64,000 nucleotides of DNA, taken from NCBI RefSeq assembly GCF_007109225.1, contig NZ_VJZK01000002.1:186001-250000 (forward strand). The letters run 5' to 3'. The translations under genes and the position numbers were made by a program. Positions 25,628 through 34,615 of the stretch are shown one piece after another (within the stretch, counting starts at the first letter, position 1; the number at the start of each line of letters is the position of its first letter). The notes beneath the pieces are model-generated. The model was not told the DNA's origin. It made no database searches and saw only the letters and a program-made list of their open reading frames with translations. This DNA is from Flavobacterium sp. GT3R68 (GTDB lineage Bacteria; Bacteroidota; Bacteroidia; Flavobacteriales; Flavobacteriaceae).

Positions 25628-26196
25628 TGCATAAACTCATTCCCATATTTTTACTGGTCTTCCTTTTGGGAAATGTTACGCTTTCTGCACAAGAAAAAGT
25701 AGGCGATCTGGTAATTATCCAGGATACTATAAAAGGGAAGGAACTCAACGCATTAGCTCCGGCAAAAGCCGCCTTTTATTCGGCCATTTTACCGGGTTTG
25801 GGGCAGGCCTACAATAAAAAATACTGGAAAATCCCCATTGTCTATGGTGGTATGGGTGCCGGAATTTATTACTACTCTTGGAACAATACCAAATACCGTC
25901 AGTTTCGGGACGAATACAAGAAACGTCTTAACGGAACCTCGAATCCCTTAGACCCTTTATACGGAAATCTGGACAATGCGCGTTTGATCTCGGGGCAACG
26001 ATTTTATCAACGAAACCGTGACATTTCGGCTATTGTCGCTGTGGCTTTTTATGTCTTGAATATTGTTGATGCTAACATTGATGCGCACTTTTCGCAATTC
26101 AACGTCAACGATCGATTATCACTAGGACCGCGGATTTACCAGAATGAATTCAATTACAAGCAAAATGTCGGACTTACTTTAAATTACCAGTTTTAA
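25627..26196 (+). CDS. DUF5683 domain protein
   Basis: 189 residues. Signal peptide ending near TLSAQE, then a domain with KAAFYSAILPGLGQAYNKKYWKIP, the hallmark of DUF5683, and two hydrophobic segments. Function unknown. Its ATG shares one base with the parB stop codon and its stop shares one base with the dapB start, so translation is probably coupled. Confidence 0.85.
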   Translation: MHKLIPIFLLVFLLGNVTLSAQEKVGDLVIIQDTIKGKELNALAPAKAAFYSAILPGLGQAYNKKYWKIPIVYGGMGAGIYYYSWNNTKYRQFRDEYKKRLNGTSNPLDPLYGNLDNARLISGQRFYQRNRDISAIVAVAFYVLNIVDANIDAHFSQFNVNDRLSLGPRIYQNEFNYKQNVGLTLNYQF

Positions 26197-26912
26197 TGAA
26201 AATTGCTCTTTTAGGATACGGAAAAATGGGAAAAGTTATCGAAAAGATAGCCATTCAGCGAGGACATGAAATTATACTGCGCAAAACCAGTTCCGATACT
26301 TTTGAAGGATTGGAAAATGCCGACGCCGCCATCGATTTCAGTGTACCAAGTGCCGCAGTAACGAACATTTCCGCATGCCTGAACATTGGAATTCCAGTCA
26401 TTTCAGGAACAACAGGCTGGTTGGAAGACTATGACAAAATGGTGACGCTTTGCAACGATAAAAACGGTGCTTTCACATATGGTTCTAATTTCAGTTTAGG
26501 GGTGAATATTTTCTTTGAACTGAATGAGTATTTGGCCAAAATAATGTCCAAATTCAATCAGTATCAGGTAGAAATGGAAGAAATCCATCATACCCAAAAA
26601 CTCGATGCACCAAGCGGGACAGCCATTTCGTTGGCCAACGGCATCATCAATAACAGCGAGTATAAAAACTGGATTTTAAAAAATCCCGAATCCGATAACC
26701 CGAATCCGGAAAAAATTGTAATCGATGCCAAAAGAATCGAAAATGTACCCGGAACACACAGTGTCTTCTATAATTCAGAAGTAGACTTAATCGAAATCAA
26801 GCACGTAGCCCACAACCGGGAAGGCTTTGCTTTGGGTTCGGTTGTTGCTGCCGAATGGATTTTGGGCAAAAAAGGGGTTTTCACAATGAAAGATGTACTA
26901 AATCTAAAATAA
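26196..26912 (+). CDS. dapB: 4-hydroxy-tetrahydrodipicolinate reductase
   Basis: 238 residues. Catalyses the NAD(P)H-dependent step that makes tetrahydrodipicolinate for lysine and diaminopimelate (peptidoglycan) synthesis. The nucleotide-binding motif is GYGKMGK near residue 7, the catalytic segment is EEIHHTQKLDAPSGTA (His-His and Lys), and the conserved SGTTGW precedes it. Slightly shorter than the proteobacterial enzyme but usual for Bacteroidota. It lies between DUF5683 and lepB. Confidence 0.95.
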   Translation: MKIALLGYGKMGKVIEKIAIQRGHEIILRKTSSDTFEGLENADAAIDFSVPSAAVTNISACLNIGIPVISGTTGWLEDYDKMVTLCNDKNGAFTYGSNFSLGVNIFFELNEYLAKIMSKFNQYQVEMEEIHHTQKLDAPSGTAISLANGIINNSEYKNWILKNPESDNPNPEKIVIDAKRIENVPGTHSVFYNSEVDLIEIKHVAHNREGFALGSVVAAEWILGKKGVFTMKDVLNLK

Positions 26913-26954
26913 TATTGAGTTCAGAATAGTGAACTTTAACCTTAAATAAAAATT

Positions 26955-28535
26955 ATGACACTATATCAATGGTTTGTATTTTTCCTGATTCTTCAGATTG
27001 TTCATTTTTTGGGAACCTGGAAATTATATGAAGCGGCAGGGAGAAAAAGATGGGAAGCGGCCATTCCAATATATAATGCTATCGTTTTGATGAAAATCAT
27101 CAACCGCCCGGCCTGGTGGACCATTTTACTATTCATACCGGTAATCAACCTGATCATGTTTCCGGTAGTTTGGGTTGAAACCTTGAGAAGCTTTGGAAAA
27201 AACTCGACTTTAGATACTGTTTTAGCGATCGTTACCTTAGGGTTTTATGTGTATTACGTGAATTACACCCAAAAATTAAATTACATCCCGGAACGAAGTT
27301 TAACACCAACAAATAAAACGGCTGATACAATCAGCTCATTGCTTTTCGCCATTGTCGTAGCCACTTTAGTGCATACATATTTTATTCAGCCCTATACCAT
27401 TCCATCTGCGTCATTGGAAAAAACATTACTGATTGGTGATTTCCTTTTTGTCAGTAAAGTAAATTATGGAGCCCGTGTTCCGATGACAACAATTGCTGCT
27501 CCCATGGTTCATGACTCTTTGCCTTTGACCGGGAAATTATCGTATACCAAATGGCCACAATTGCCTTATTTCAGGCTTCCGGGTTTTGAAAAAATCAAAA
27601 ATAATGATATCGTCGTATTCAACTGGCCGCGGGATACTTTAGATAATATGTACCATCCATCAAATGTGAGAATTGATAAACCCAGAGATAAGAAAACCAA
27701 TTATGTAAAAAGATGTGTCGGAATTCCAGGTGATTCACTTGCTATAAAAGACGGTATTGTTTTCATCAATGGAAAAGAATTAATACTACCCGAACGCGCT
27801 AAACCACAGTATTCGTACAAAATTGGACTTGATGGTAAAACCGGTATTGACTTTGAAAATCTGCTGAAAGATATGAATGTTACTGATGGTGCCGGATTGA
27901 TAGGCAATAACAGAGACACGCTATACATTCAGGCATTAACTTTCGAAAATGCGGCGCGCATGAAAAATGTACCTGGTGTTACTTCCGTAACCAGAATCAT
28001 TAACAAAGGTCCTGAAGACGGCGTTTTTCCTGATTTTAAAGACACCAGACCTTCTGTTACCAATAACTGGAGCGGAGACAATTTCGGCCCGATATATATT
28101 CCACAGGTCGGTAAAACCGTTACTTTGGATTTAAAATCCTTACCATTTTACAAGATCATTATCACAGAATATGAAGGCAACGATTTAAAAGTAATAGGTG
28201 ACGATATTTATGTTAATGGAAAAAAAGCGAATACTTATACTTTCAAGCAAAATTATTATTGGATGATGGGAGATAACCGACACAATTCACTAGACGCGCG
28301 TTATTTCGGATATACGCCAGAGGATCATATTGTTGGGAAACCAACTTTCATCTGGATGAGTTTGGACCCTAATGGAAAAGGCATCAATAAGGTGCGGTGG
28401 GACAGAGTTTTCACTACCGTTAGTGGTGAAGGACAGCCTTACTCCTACTTTAAATTTTTCCTGATTGCATTGGCCGCTTATTTTGGGATTAGTTTCCTGA
28501 TGAACAAGAGAAAAGAAAAAAAACAGTTGATGTAA
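26955..28535 (+). CDS. lepB: Signal peptidase I (long Bacteroidota form)
   Basis: 526 residues. Two or three N-terminal membrane segments (about 5-20, 52-75, 85-103, DUF5684-like) precede the peptidase domain. The catalytic Ser is S153 in IPSASLEKTL; the general-base Lys is K252 in YVKRCVGIPGD. The box E motif is MGDNRHNSLDARYFG near residue 440. A long insertion of about 150 residues lies between the Lys box and box E, normal for this phylum, and a C-terminal membrane helix ends the protein. It cleaves Sec signal peptides. Confidence 0.94.
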   Translation: MTLYQWFVFFLILQIVHFLGTWKLYEAAGRKRWEAAIPIYNAIVLMKIINRPAWWTILLFIPVINLIMFPVVWVETLRSFGKNSTLDTVLAIVTLGFYVYYVNYTQKLNYIPERSLTPTNKTADTISSLLFAIVVATLVHTYFIQPYTIPSASLEKTLLIGDFLFVSKVNYGARVPMTTIAAPMVHDSLPLTGKLSYTKWPQLPYFRLPGFEKIKNNDIVVFNWPRDTLDNMYHPSNVRIDKPRDKKTNYVKRCVGIPGDSLAIKDGIVFINGKELILPERAKPQYSYKIGLDGKTGIDFENLLKDMNVTDGAGLIGNNRDTLYIQALTFENAARMKNVPGVTSVTRIINKGPEDGVFPDFKDTRPSVTNNWSGDNFGPIYIPQVGKTVTLDLKSLPFYKIIITEYEGNDLKVIGDDIYVNGKKANTYTFKQNYYWMMGDNRHNSLDARYFGYTPEDHIVGKPTFIWMSLDPNGKGINKVRWDRVFTTVSGEGQPYSYFKFFLIALAAYFGISFLMNKRKEKKQLM

Positions 28536-28561
28536 TTTAACCATTTATTTTTGAATACGAT

Positions 28562-28596
28562 AAAAGTCATAATGTCTAAAACGACTTATGACTTTT
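28562..28596 (+). terminator. Terminator after lepB
   Basis: Stem AAAAGTCATAA / TTATGACTTTT with a 13-base loop and a T-run. Confidence 0.75.
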
Positions 28597-28619
28597 TACA
28601 TTTAATCCTTTTTACTTAA

Positions 28620-29231
28620 ATGAACATTTTACTGCACCCTACCTATTTCCCTTCTATCAGTCATTTCGCTGCCATGGTCCAAGCGGACACCATTACCTTT
28701 GAATTGGAAGACAATTTCCAGAAACAAACCAACAGAAACCGTACTTATATTCACAGTCCGAATGGGATTCAAATGCTGAATATTCCCGTAAAACATACCG
28801 CCAGCAGGTATCAAAAAGCGAAAGAAACCAAATTGGAAAATGCGTTCGACTGGCAAAAGCAACATTTCAAATCCTTGGAAGCGGCCTACAGAGCATCCCC
28901 TTTCTTCGAATACTTTGAAGATGCACTACAGCCTATTTTTACTAAGAAACATACGTTCTTAATGGACCTGAATTTTGAAACGATGGAAATCGTTGCGAAG
29001 TGTTTAGCAATGAAATTGCAATATAAAAAAACAGCGGAGTATTTTCATGATGCTCCTGAATATCACGACTTTCGGGCTTTAGCAAATGGAAAAAAAGACA
29101 CGTTAATCTTCGAACCCTATACTCAGGTTTTTGAAGAAAAACATGGTTTTTTGAACAATCTGAGTGTTTTGGACCTATTGTTTAATGAAGGAAGATTTGC
29201 TTTGGATTACTTGAAAAAGCAACAACTTTAG
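28620..29231 (+). CDS. WbqC family protein
   Basis: 203 residues. Begins MNILLHPTYFPSISHFAAM and contains NRTYIHSPNGIQMLNIPVKH, the conserved N-terminal block of the WbqC family, and ends with LSVLDLLFNEG. WbqC proteins are found in polysaccharide clusters and elsewhere; the activity is unproven. The stop codon lies two bases from that of the convergent gene. Confidence 0.85.
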   Translation: MNILLHPTYFPSISHFAAMVQADTITFELEDNFQKQTNRNRTYIHSPNGIQMLNIPVKHTASRYQKAKETKLENAFDWQKQHFKSLEAAYRASPFFEYFEDALQPIFTKKHTFLMDLNFETMEIVAKCLAMKLQYKKTAEYFHDAPEYHDFRALANGKKDTLIFEPYTQVFEEKHGFLNNLSVLDLLFNEGRFALDYLKKQQL

Positions 29232-29233
29232 TA

Positions 29234-30283
29234 TTACTCCATTGCCAGTCGGGCGATGACAGGATAGTGATCCGAGTTGATGAATTCCGGGAAACTTTCA
29301 AAACTTTTGACTTTCATGGTAGGATCCGAAAAAATATAGTCAATACGGGCCGGATAATATTTGAAGCTGTAGGTTGGTCCAAAACCACTTCCGGCCTCTT
29401 CAAAGCTGTCGTTTAATTTCCCTTTGATACTTCTATACACATACGAAAAAGCACTGTTGTTCATGTCGCCACAAATTATAATCGGATATTCGCATTCCTT
29501 TTTGTGGTTCATGATAATCTCCGCCTGTTGCTGTTGCTTCTTGAATGCCTTACCGATTCTTTTAATCACCATCTGCGATTTTTCCTGATTGATGCCGTCA
29601 ATGTTTTCGGAAATTTCATTGACATCGGGGGAAATTTTTATCGACTGTAAATGGATGTTATAAACGCGGATAATGTCCTTACCTCTTTTGATATCGACAA
29701 AAATCGCATTGTTATTGGAGTTCGGAAAAATAAGGTTTCCTTCGTCCAAAATAGGATACTTAGAGAATATGGCCTGACCTGTTTTGATTTGGTCTCCCTG
29801 CATAAAAACATATTTATACGGGTATATTTTTAAATCAATATCGGCGGAGCCGGAATACTCCTGAATACACAAAATATCCGGATTCTGCTCATTGATGAAC
29901 TTCACAATTTCCTGCGGAACATAGTCATCATTCAGCCATTTAAAAAGATTGAAAAGCCGGACGTTATAACTCATGACGACAAAGTCATTTTCTTCTTTAG
30001 GCAAATCGGGTGACGAAAATTTATAAAATTTATTGATAAAGGTAATTCCCATCAACAGTACCAACCCGGAGAGAACAATCTGCTTTTTAAATTGTATGCC
30101 CCAATAAATGAAAAATAGTCCGTTCAAAATTAAAAATAGCGGTAAAATCAATGTCAAGACTGATAACAGCGGAAATAATTTTGGTGCTAAAAATGGCAAA
30201 ACATATGCAATGAACGTCAATACAGTCAATACTATATTAAAGAAAAACATTACCTTATTAAACCATGACAGGTTTCTCATCAT
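29234..30283 (-). CDS. Endonuclease/exonuclease/phosphatase family membrane protein
   Basis: 349 residues. Three N-terminal membrane segments (about 8-30, 35-60, 65-85) anchor an EEP domain (about 100-349). Catalytic blocks are SYNVRLFN, ILCIQEYSG (metal-binding Glu), IICGDMNNSAFSYVY (GDxN) and SDHYPVIARL (SDH). The substrate could be a nucleic acid, phospholipid or inositol phosphate. Last gene of the mutL-rhomboid run; a second ATG one codon downstream is an equal start candidate. Confidence 0.88.
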   Translation of the reverse strand: MMRNLSWFNKVMFFFNIVLTVLTFIAYVLPFLAPKLFPLLSVLTLILPLFLILNGLFFIYWGIQFKKQIVLSGLVLLMGITFINKFYKFSSPDLPKEENDFVVMSYNVRLFNLFKWLNDDYVPQEIVKFINEQNPDILCIQEYSGSADIDLKIYPYKYVFMQGDQIKTGQAIFSKYPILDEGNLIFPNSNNNAIFVDIKRGKDIIRVYNIHLQSIKISPDVNEISENIDGINQEKSQMVIKRIGKAFKKQQQQAEIIMNHKKECEYPIIICGDMNNSAFSYVYRSIKGKLNDSFEEAGSGFGPTYSFKYYPARIDYIFSDPTMKVKSFESFPEFINSDHYPVIARLAME

Positions 30284-30297
30284 ATTGGATTCGCTTA

Positions 30298-31179
30298 TTA
30301 ATTTCCGGATTTGAACAAAAATTCTTTTTCTTCCTTACTCAGGCTTTCGTAGCCCGACTGACTTATTTTATCTAAAATCTCGTCAATTTGTTGCTGTTTT
30401 TTGTCTTTCGTTACAATTTTGGATATCGCTTTTGCCGGTGGTTGATTATAATTGCGATGGACTTTTTTAAACGGTACACTTTTATTTTTGCCAAAGACAT
30501 TAACCAATCCATCCAAAATCCAGGAAAACAAGCTACAAATATCCCTGCCTTGTTTCAATTGTTGAACATAAATATAACCAAAAAAAGCGCCACCTAAATG
30601 AGCCAAATGGCCTCCGGTATTTTCCATTGGAAGTTGCACTAAATCCACTATGATTAAAATCAACGAGATATGCCAAAGTTTTACATTTCCAAAAAACATT
30701 AATCTAATGTTCATCAAAGGAGCATAAGCGACAGTAGCGAAAAGAATTGCCATTACGGACGCCGAGGCCCCAACTACAGAAACAGTAATCCCTTCCAAAG
30801 CAGGAATAAACCTATAGCTGATTAAATAAATGATTCCTGCGAAAATAGAACCCACAAAGTACAGGCTAAGGAGTTGTTTTTGGGTGAAAAAAATAAGGAA
30901 TAAACGTCCCACGAAATTCAACATGATCAGATTGAAGAGAATATGAAAAATTCCAGAGTGAAAAAACGAATAGCTAATAAGCGACCATGGTTTCCAAAGC
31001 AAATCTGGCGGATCAGAAGATAGACTGACATAACGCAGGAAGTCAATATTTATATGGAACAACTGCAAAATCCCAAAAACGATATAAGGAATGGCAAAAA
31101 AAGCAATGTTCCAAAAAATCAATTTGGTCACCACATCGCCACTTTTAATCTGCAATTTTAAATCATCAAGTATACTCAT
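30298..31179 (-). CDS. Rhomboid family intramembrane serine protease with C-terminal extension
   Basis: 293 residues. Six membrane segments, the GASAS motif carrying the catalytic Ser, the HILFNLIMLNFVG block (His/Asn of the oxyanion region) and GGHLAHLGGAFFG with the catalytic His. A soluble C-terminal tail of about 70 residues (DUF6576-like, ending SLSKEEKEFLFKSGN) is present here but not in the tandem neighbour. The substrate is unknown. It lies 28 bases after the first rhomboid gene. Confidence 0.92.
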   Translation of the reverse strand: MSILDDLKLQIKSGDVVTKLIFWNIAFFAIPYIVFGILQLFHINIDFLRYVSLSSDPPDLLWKPWSLISYSFFHSGIFHILFNLIMLNFVGRLFLIFFTQKQLLSLYFVGSIFAGIIYLISYRFIPALEGITVSVVGASASVMAILFATVAYAPLMNIRLMFFGNVKLWHISLILIIVDLVQLPMENTGGHLAHLGGAFFGYIYVQQLKQGRDICSLFSWILDGLVNVFGKNKSVPFKKVHRNYNQPPAKAISKIVTKDKKQQQIDEILDKISQSGYESLSKEEKEFLFKSGN

Positions 31180-31207
31180 AATAGATGCAAAGTTCTAATT
31201 TAACCTA

Positions 31208-31951
31208 CTAGTCCCAACGGTTGGCATGATTTTGCCCCTTTTTCCAATACCACATCATCATAAAACCTACAAAAGCGCCTCCGACGTGTGCAAAATGGGC
31301 AATTCCGCCTCCAAAGACTGAAAATCCTGTCACGCCCGAAAATAAATCTAAAGCTACAATTACAGGAACAAAGTATTTTGCTTTTATTGGAATTGGAATA
31401 AACATTAATGCCAGTTCAGCGTCCGGAAACATAAATGCAAATGCTACCAAAATCCCATAAATAGCTCCTGAAGCGCCAACCGCAGGAGTTACAAAAGAAC
31501 TGATAAAACTTTCAAAATCAGATTTTGGAAGAATTTGCTGCCATTTAGTATCAAATTTTCCTTCACTCAAAATCTTCATGATTTCCTCTTTCGGAATACC
31601 ATTAGCAACCAAAGTGTTTAGCCCATCATGGAAAAAATAATAATTCGATAAAATATGAATTAAAGCAGCTCCCAATCCACAAGATATGTAGAAAAATAGA
31701 AATTTCTTTGCACCCCAATAATGTTCCAATGCTGATCCAAATGAAAATAAGGCAAACATATTAAAGAAGATATGCATCAAATTTCCATGCATAAACATAT
31801 GCGACACGGGCTGCCAAAATTTGAAATCCGGATTTTCAGGATAATACAATGACAAAAATTTATAGGCAACATCCCCAAGAAATTGGGTTCCTATGTAGAA
31901 AATAATATTAATAATGATTAATTGCTTAACCGTTTCGGTTACATTTCTCAT
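31208..31951 (-). CDS. Rhomboid family intramembrane serine protease
   Basis: 247 residues. Catalytic Ser in GASGAIYG and His in AHFAHVGGAFVG; HIFFNMFALFSFG supplies the conserved His/Asn. An insertion of about 50 residues in the loop before the Ser helix (NGIPKEEIMKILSEG) distinguishes it from the tandem paralogue. Its start overlaps the mutL stop in an ATGA, indicating translational coupling. Confidence 0.93.
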   Translation of the reverse strand: MRNVTETVKQLIIINIIFYIGTQFLGDVAYKFLSLYYPENPDFKFWQPVSHMFMHGNLMHIFFNMFALFSFGSALEHYWGAKKFLFFYISCGLGAALIHILSNYYFFHDGLNTLVANGIPKEEIMKILSEGKFDTKWQQILPKSDFESFISSFVTPAVGASGAIYGILVAFAFMFPDAELALMFIPIPIKAKYFVPVIVALDLFSGVTGFSVFGGGIAHFAHVGGAFVGFMMMWYWKKGQNHANRWD

Positions 31952-33828
31952 ATAGCGAATTTTTTATCTAAATCTTCCACACGCATCGTGATGAAAGTAG
32001 GTTTTTGGAAAGGGGAAACATTAGGTTCTTTACAGGCAAACAGGCCATTGACCAAATTTTCCTGTTCTTTTTCTGTCAGATAGGAACCTGTCTTAACGGC
32101 AAGACTTTTCGCCATTGATTTGGCTATGCTGTCGTTTTGGCTAAAGCTGCTCTCCGGAATCCCATCCTGCAGGTCGCTTAACAATTGTTCTAATACAATT
32201 GAAGCTTCCCCTTCAGAGACATTGACCGGCAAGCCCGAAATGACCACATGATCATCGTTAGCATCCTCGAAAACAAAACCGGTATTGACCAACGAAAGTT
32301 GTAATTCGCTTATCAGTTCCATTTCTGTAGAAGAGAAAAACAAATTAATCGGAAATAACAATTGCTGGCTAGATGCCTGATGTACCGTCATATTGGTCAG
32401 AAATTGTTCGTACAAAATCCGTTGATGCGCCCGCTGTTGGTCGACAATGACAATACCCGATTTAATAGGGTTAACTATATATTTTTTGTGTATTTGGTAC
32501 GTACGGTTTCCCGAATGCTCGATTTCGTTTTCATCAAACAAAGAACCTGTTACTTCTTCGCTTTCAAATTCTATGTCAGCGATATCCGTAATCGTATGCT
32601 GCGCCAGTTCGCCTTCTAAACTCGAGTCAGTGTCGTGTTTAAGTCCCACATATAAACTTTCCCAACTGGAAGCATTGTCTGTTTTCCGATGTGTCGAAAA
32701 ATGTTTGTTGGGTTTGTCATCCGAAAACGGATTGAAATTTCCATCAACCTGAATCGTGGGCGTGGATGCTTCTTTATTTTGATAATTATAAGGCGTATCT
32801 AAATTCGAATCCCGGTCAAAATCCAAAACGGGCGCCACATTAAACTGGCCCAGACTGTGTTTTATCGCCGAACGCAAAATAGCATATAAAGCATGTTCAT
32901 CGTCGAATTTGATTTCGGTTTTTGTCGGATGAATGTTAATATCTATAGTATGGGGCGGGACACTCAAATACAGGAAATAGCTCGGCTGTGCACCGTCTTT
33001 CAACAAACCTTCGTAAGCTGCCATTACCGCATGATGCAAATAACCGCTTTTGATAAAACGATCGTTGACAAAGAAAAACTGTTCGCCACGGTTCTTCTTG
33101 GCAAATTCGGGTTTGCTGACAAATCCCTGAATGCTGACAATCTCTGTATCTTCATGAACAGGTACTAATTTCTCGTTAGTTTTACCGGAAAAAATATTGA
33201 CGATACGCTGCCTGAAATTGGATTGGGGCAAATTAAACAATTCACCTCCATTATGATAATAAGTAAAATGAATGTTGGGATGAGCTAATGCCACTCGTTG
33301 GAATTCGTCTACAATATGACGGTGTTCCACAGTTTCCGATTTCAAAAAATTGCGTCGCGCCGGTATATTAAAGAAAAGATTTTTGACTGCAAAGGAGGTT
33401 CCTTTGGGTAAAACCGCAACATCCTGAGAAACAAATTTACTGCCTTCAATGATGATGTGTGTTCCAAGTTCTTCCTGTTCCTGTTTGGTTTTCATCTCCA
33501 TATGCGCAATTGCGGCAATGGAAGCCAAAGCCTCTCCTCGGAATCCTTTGGTATGTAATGAAAATAAATCTTCTGCCTGACGGATTTTAGAAGTTGCGTG
33601 GCGTTCGAAACACAAACGCGCATCGGTGACACTCATACCTGATCCGTTATCGATGACCTGCACCAATGATTTTCCGGCATCTTTTATGATTAATTTGATG
33701 TCGGTTGCTTTGGCATCAACGGCATTTTCCAATAATTCTTTAACCACAGAAGCAGGCCGTTGAACGACTTCTCCAGCGGCAATTTGGTTCGCAACGTGAT
33801 CAGGAAGCAATTGAATGATACTCGACAT
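31948..33828 (-). CDS. mutL: DNA mismatch repair protein MutL, endonuclease motif degenerate
   Basis: 626 residues from the ATG at 33828 (MSSIIQLLPDHV, the conserved MutL start); the frame is open 25 codons further but that part is not typical. The GHKL ATPase motifs are intact: ELLENAVDA, DNGSGM, TKGFRGEALASI. The C-terminal domain replaces the metal-binding DQHAxxE of nicking MutL proteins with D463-Q-Q-R-A-H-Q, and the CPHGRP-type motif reads SPFQKP. It probably coordinates repair without cutting DNA itself. Confidence 0.94.
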   Translation of the reverse strand: MSSIIQLLPDHVANQIAAGEVVQRPASVVKELLENAVDAKATDIKLIIKDAGKSLVQVIDNGSGMSVTDARLCFERHATSKIRQAEDLFSLHTKGFRGEALASIAAIAHMEMKTKQEQEELGTHIIIEGSKFVSQDVAVLPKGTSFAVKNLFFNIPARRNFLKSETVEHRHIVDEFQRVALAHPNIHFTYYHNGGELFNLPQSNFRQRIVNIFSGKTNEKLVPVHEDTEIVSIQGFVSKPEFAKKNRGEQFFFVNDRFIKSGYLHHAVMAAYEGLLKDGAQPSYFLYLSVPPHTIDINIHPTKTEIKFDDEHALYAILRSAIKHSLGQFNVAPVLDFDRDSNLDTPYNYQNKEASTPTIQVDGNFNPFSDDKPNKHFSTHRKTDNASSWESLYVGLKHDTDSSLEGELAQHTITDIADIEFESEEVTGSLFDENEIEHSGNRTYQIHKKYIVNPIKSGIVIVDQQRAHQRILYEQFLTNMTVHQASSQQLLFPINLFFSSTEMELISELQLSLVNTGFVFEDANDDHVVISGLPVNVSEGEASIVLEQLLSDLQDGIPESSFSQNDSIAKSMAKSLAVKTGSYLTEKEQENLVNGLFACKEPNVSPFQKPTFITMRVEDLDKKFAI

Positions 33829-33928
33829 TAAAAAATATTCAGTTTTGGGTTTTGGTTTTATACCCTTCTCCCGATTTTCATCAGGAGTAACAAGGGTTGA
33901 CACTATTTCGGTTTAATTCCGAAGATTA

Positions 33929-33936
33929 CAAATTTA
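33929..33936 (-). promoter_or_regulatory. -7 promoter box upstream of mutL
   Basis: TAAATTTG on the minus strand, an exact TAnnTTTG match about 100 bases before the mutL start. No TTG at the right distance was found, so this is a weak call. Confidence 0.35.
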
Positions 33937-33974
33937 GGTAATTTCTGTTTGGTTTTATTATTAAGTTTATCATA

Positions 33975-34013
33975 AAAAAACAAAAAAGCCTATACAAATT
34001 ATGCACAGGCTTC
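33975..34013 (-). terminator. Terminator after ribH
   Basis: On the minus strand, AAGCCT and AGGCTT flank a 15-base loop and are followed by a run of T interrupted once. It separates ribH from the mutL operon. Confidence 0.65.
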
Positions 34014-34033
34014 ATGAAATATAAATTTTATTT

Positions 34034-34606
34034 TTATTCCTTCAATTTCAGTGGCAATCCTTCAATCTGAAGCAGTCCTTCGGTTAATAACTGTTGGTTC
34101 TGAAACTTATAATTTAACGATGCCTGTTCTCTCAAATAAGCCATTTTAATCGCTGCAATTGCTGCTTCGGTTCCTTTATTGCCGTGGACTCCTCCACTTC
34201 TGTCAATCGATTGTTTTTCGGTATTATCTGTAAGAACACAATAGATTACAGGGATATCGGTTTGTACATTCAGGTCTTTTATCCCTTGGGTAACCCCTTC
34301 ACATACGAATTCGAAATGCATGGTTTCTCCTTTAATGACGCAGCCAATCACGATAACAACATCGACGCTCTGCGTTTCAATCATCTTTTTGGATCCGTAT
34401 ATCAGTTCAAAACTTCCCGGCACACTCCAACGGATAATATTTTCAGGAATGGCACCACAGTCCAATAAGGCCGCTTCCGCTCCGGAATACAATCCGTTTG
34501 TTATCTTGTCATTCCATTCAGAAACAACAATCCCAAACCGAAAATTTTTCGCGCCTGGGATTGTATTCTTATCGTAATCTGATAAATTTTTATTTGCAGT
34601 TGCCAT
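34034..34606 (-). CDS. ribH: 6,7-dimethyl-8-ribityllumazine synthase
   Basis: 190 residues. Condenses the ribityl pyrimidine with dihydroxybutanone phosphate in riboflavin synthesis. Conserved segments are VSEWNDKITNGL, the substrate loop VPGSFELIYG, GCVIKGETMHFEFV (with the catalytic His nearby) and GNKGTEAA. A C-terminal extension of about 30 residues is present, as in other flavobacteria. Nine bases after the TPR gene on the same strand. Confidence 0.96.
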   Translation of the reverse strand: MATANKNLSDYDKNTIPGAKNFRFGIVVSEWNDKITNGLYSGAEAALLDCGAIPENIIRWSVPGSFELIYGSKKMIETQSVDVVIVIGCVIKGETMHFEFVCEGVTQGIKDLNVQTDIPVIYCVLTDNTEKQSIDRSGGVHGNKGTEAAIAAIKMAYLREQASLNYKFQNQQLLTEGLLQIEGLPLKLKE

Positions 34607-34615
34607 AGGCTTTTT

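Noticed and set aside
33829-33903. Longer N-terminus for MutL
   Set aside because: The conserved MutL start is MSSIIQLLPDHV; the 25 preceding codons are Lys/Pro-rich and unlike the family.
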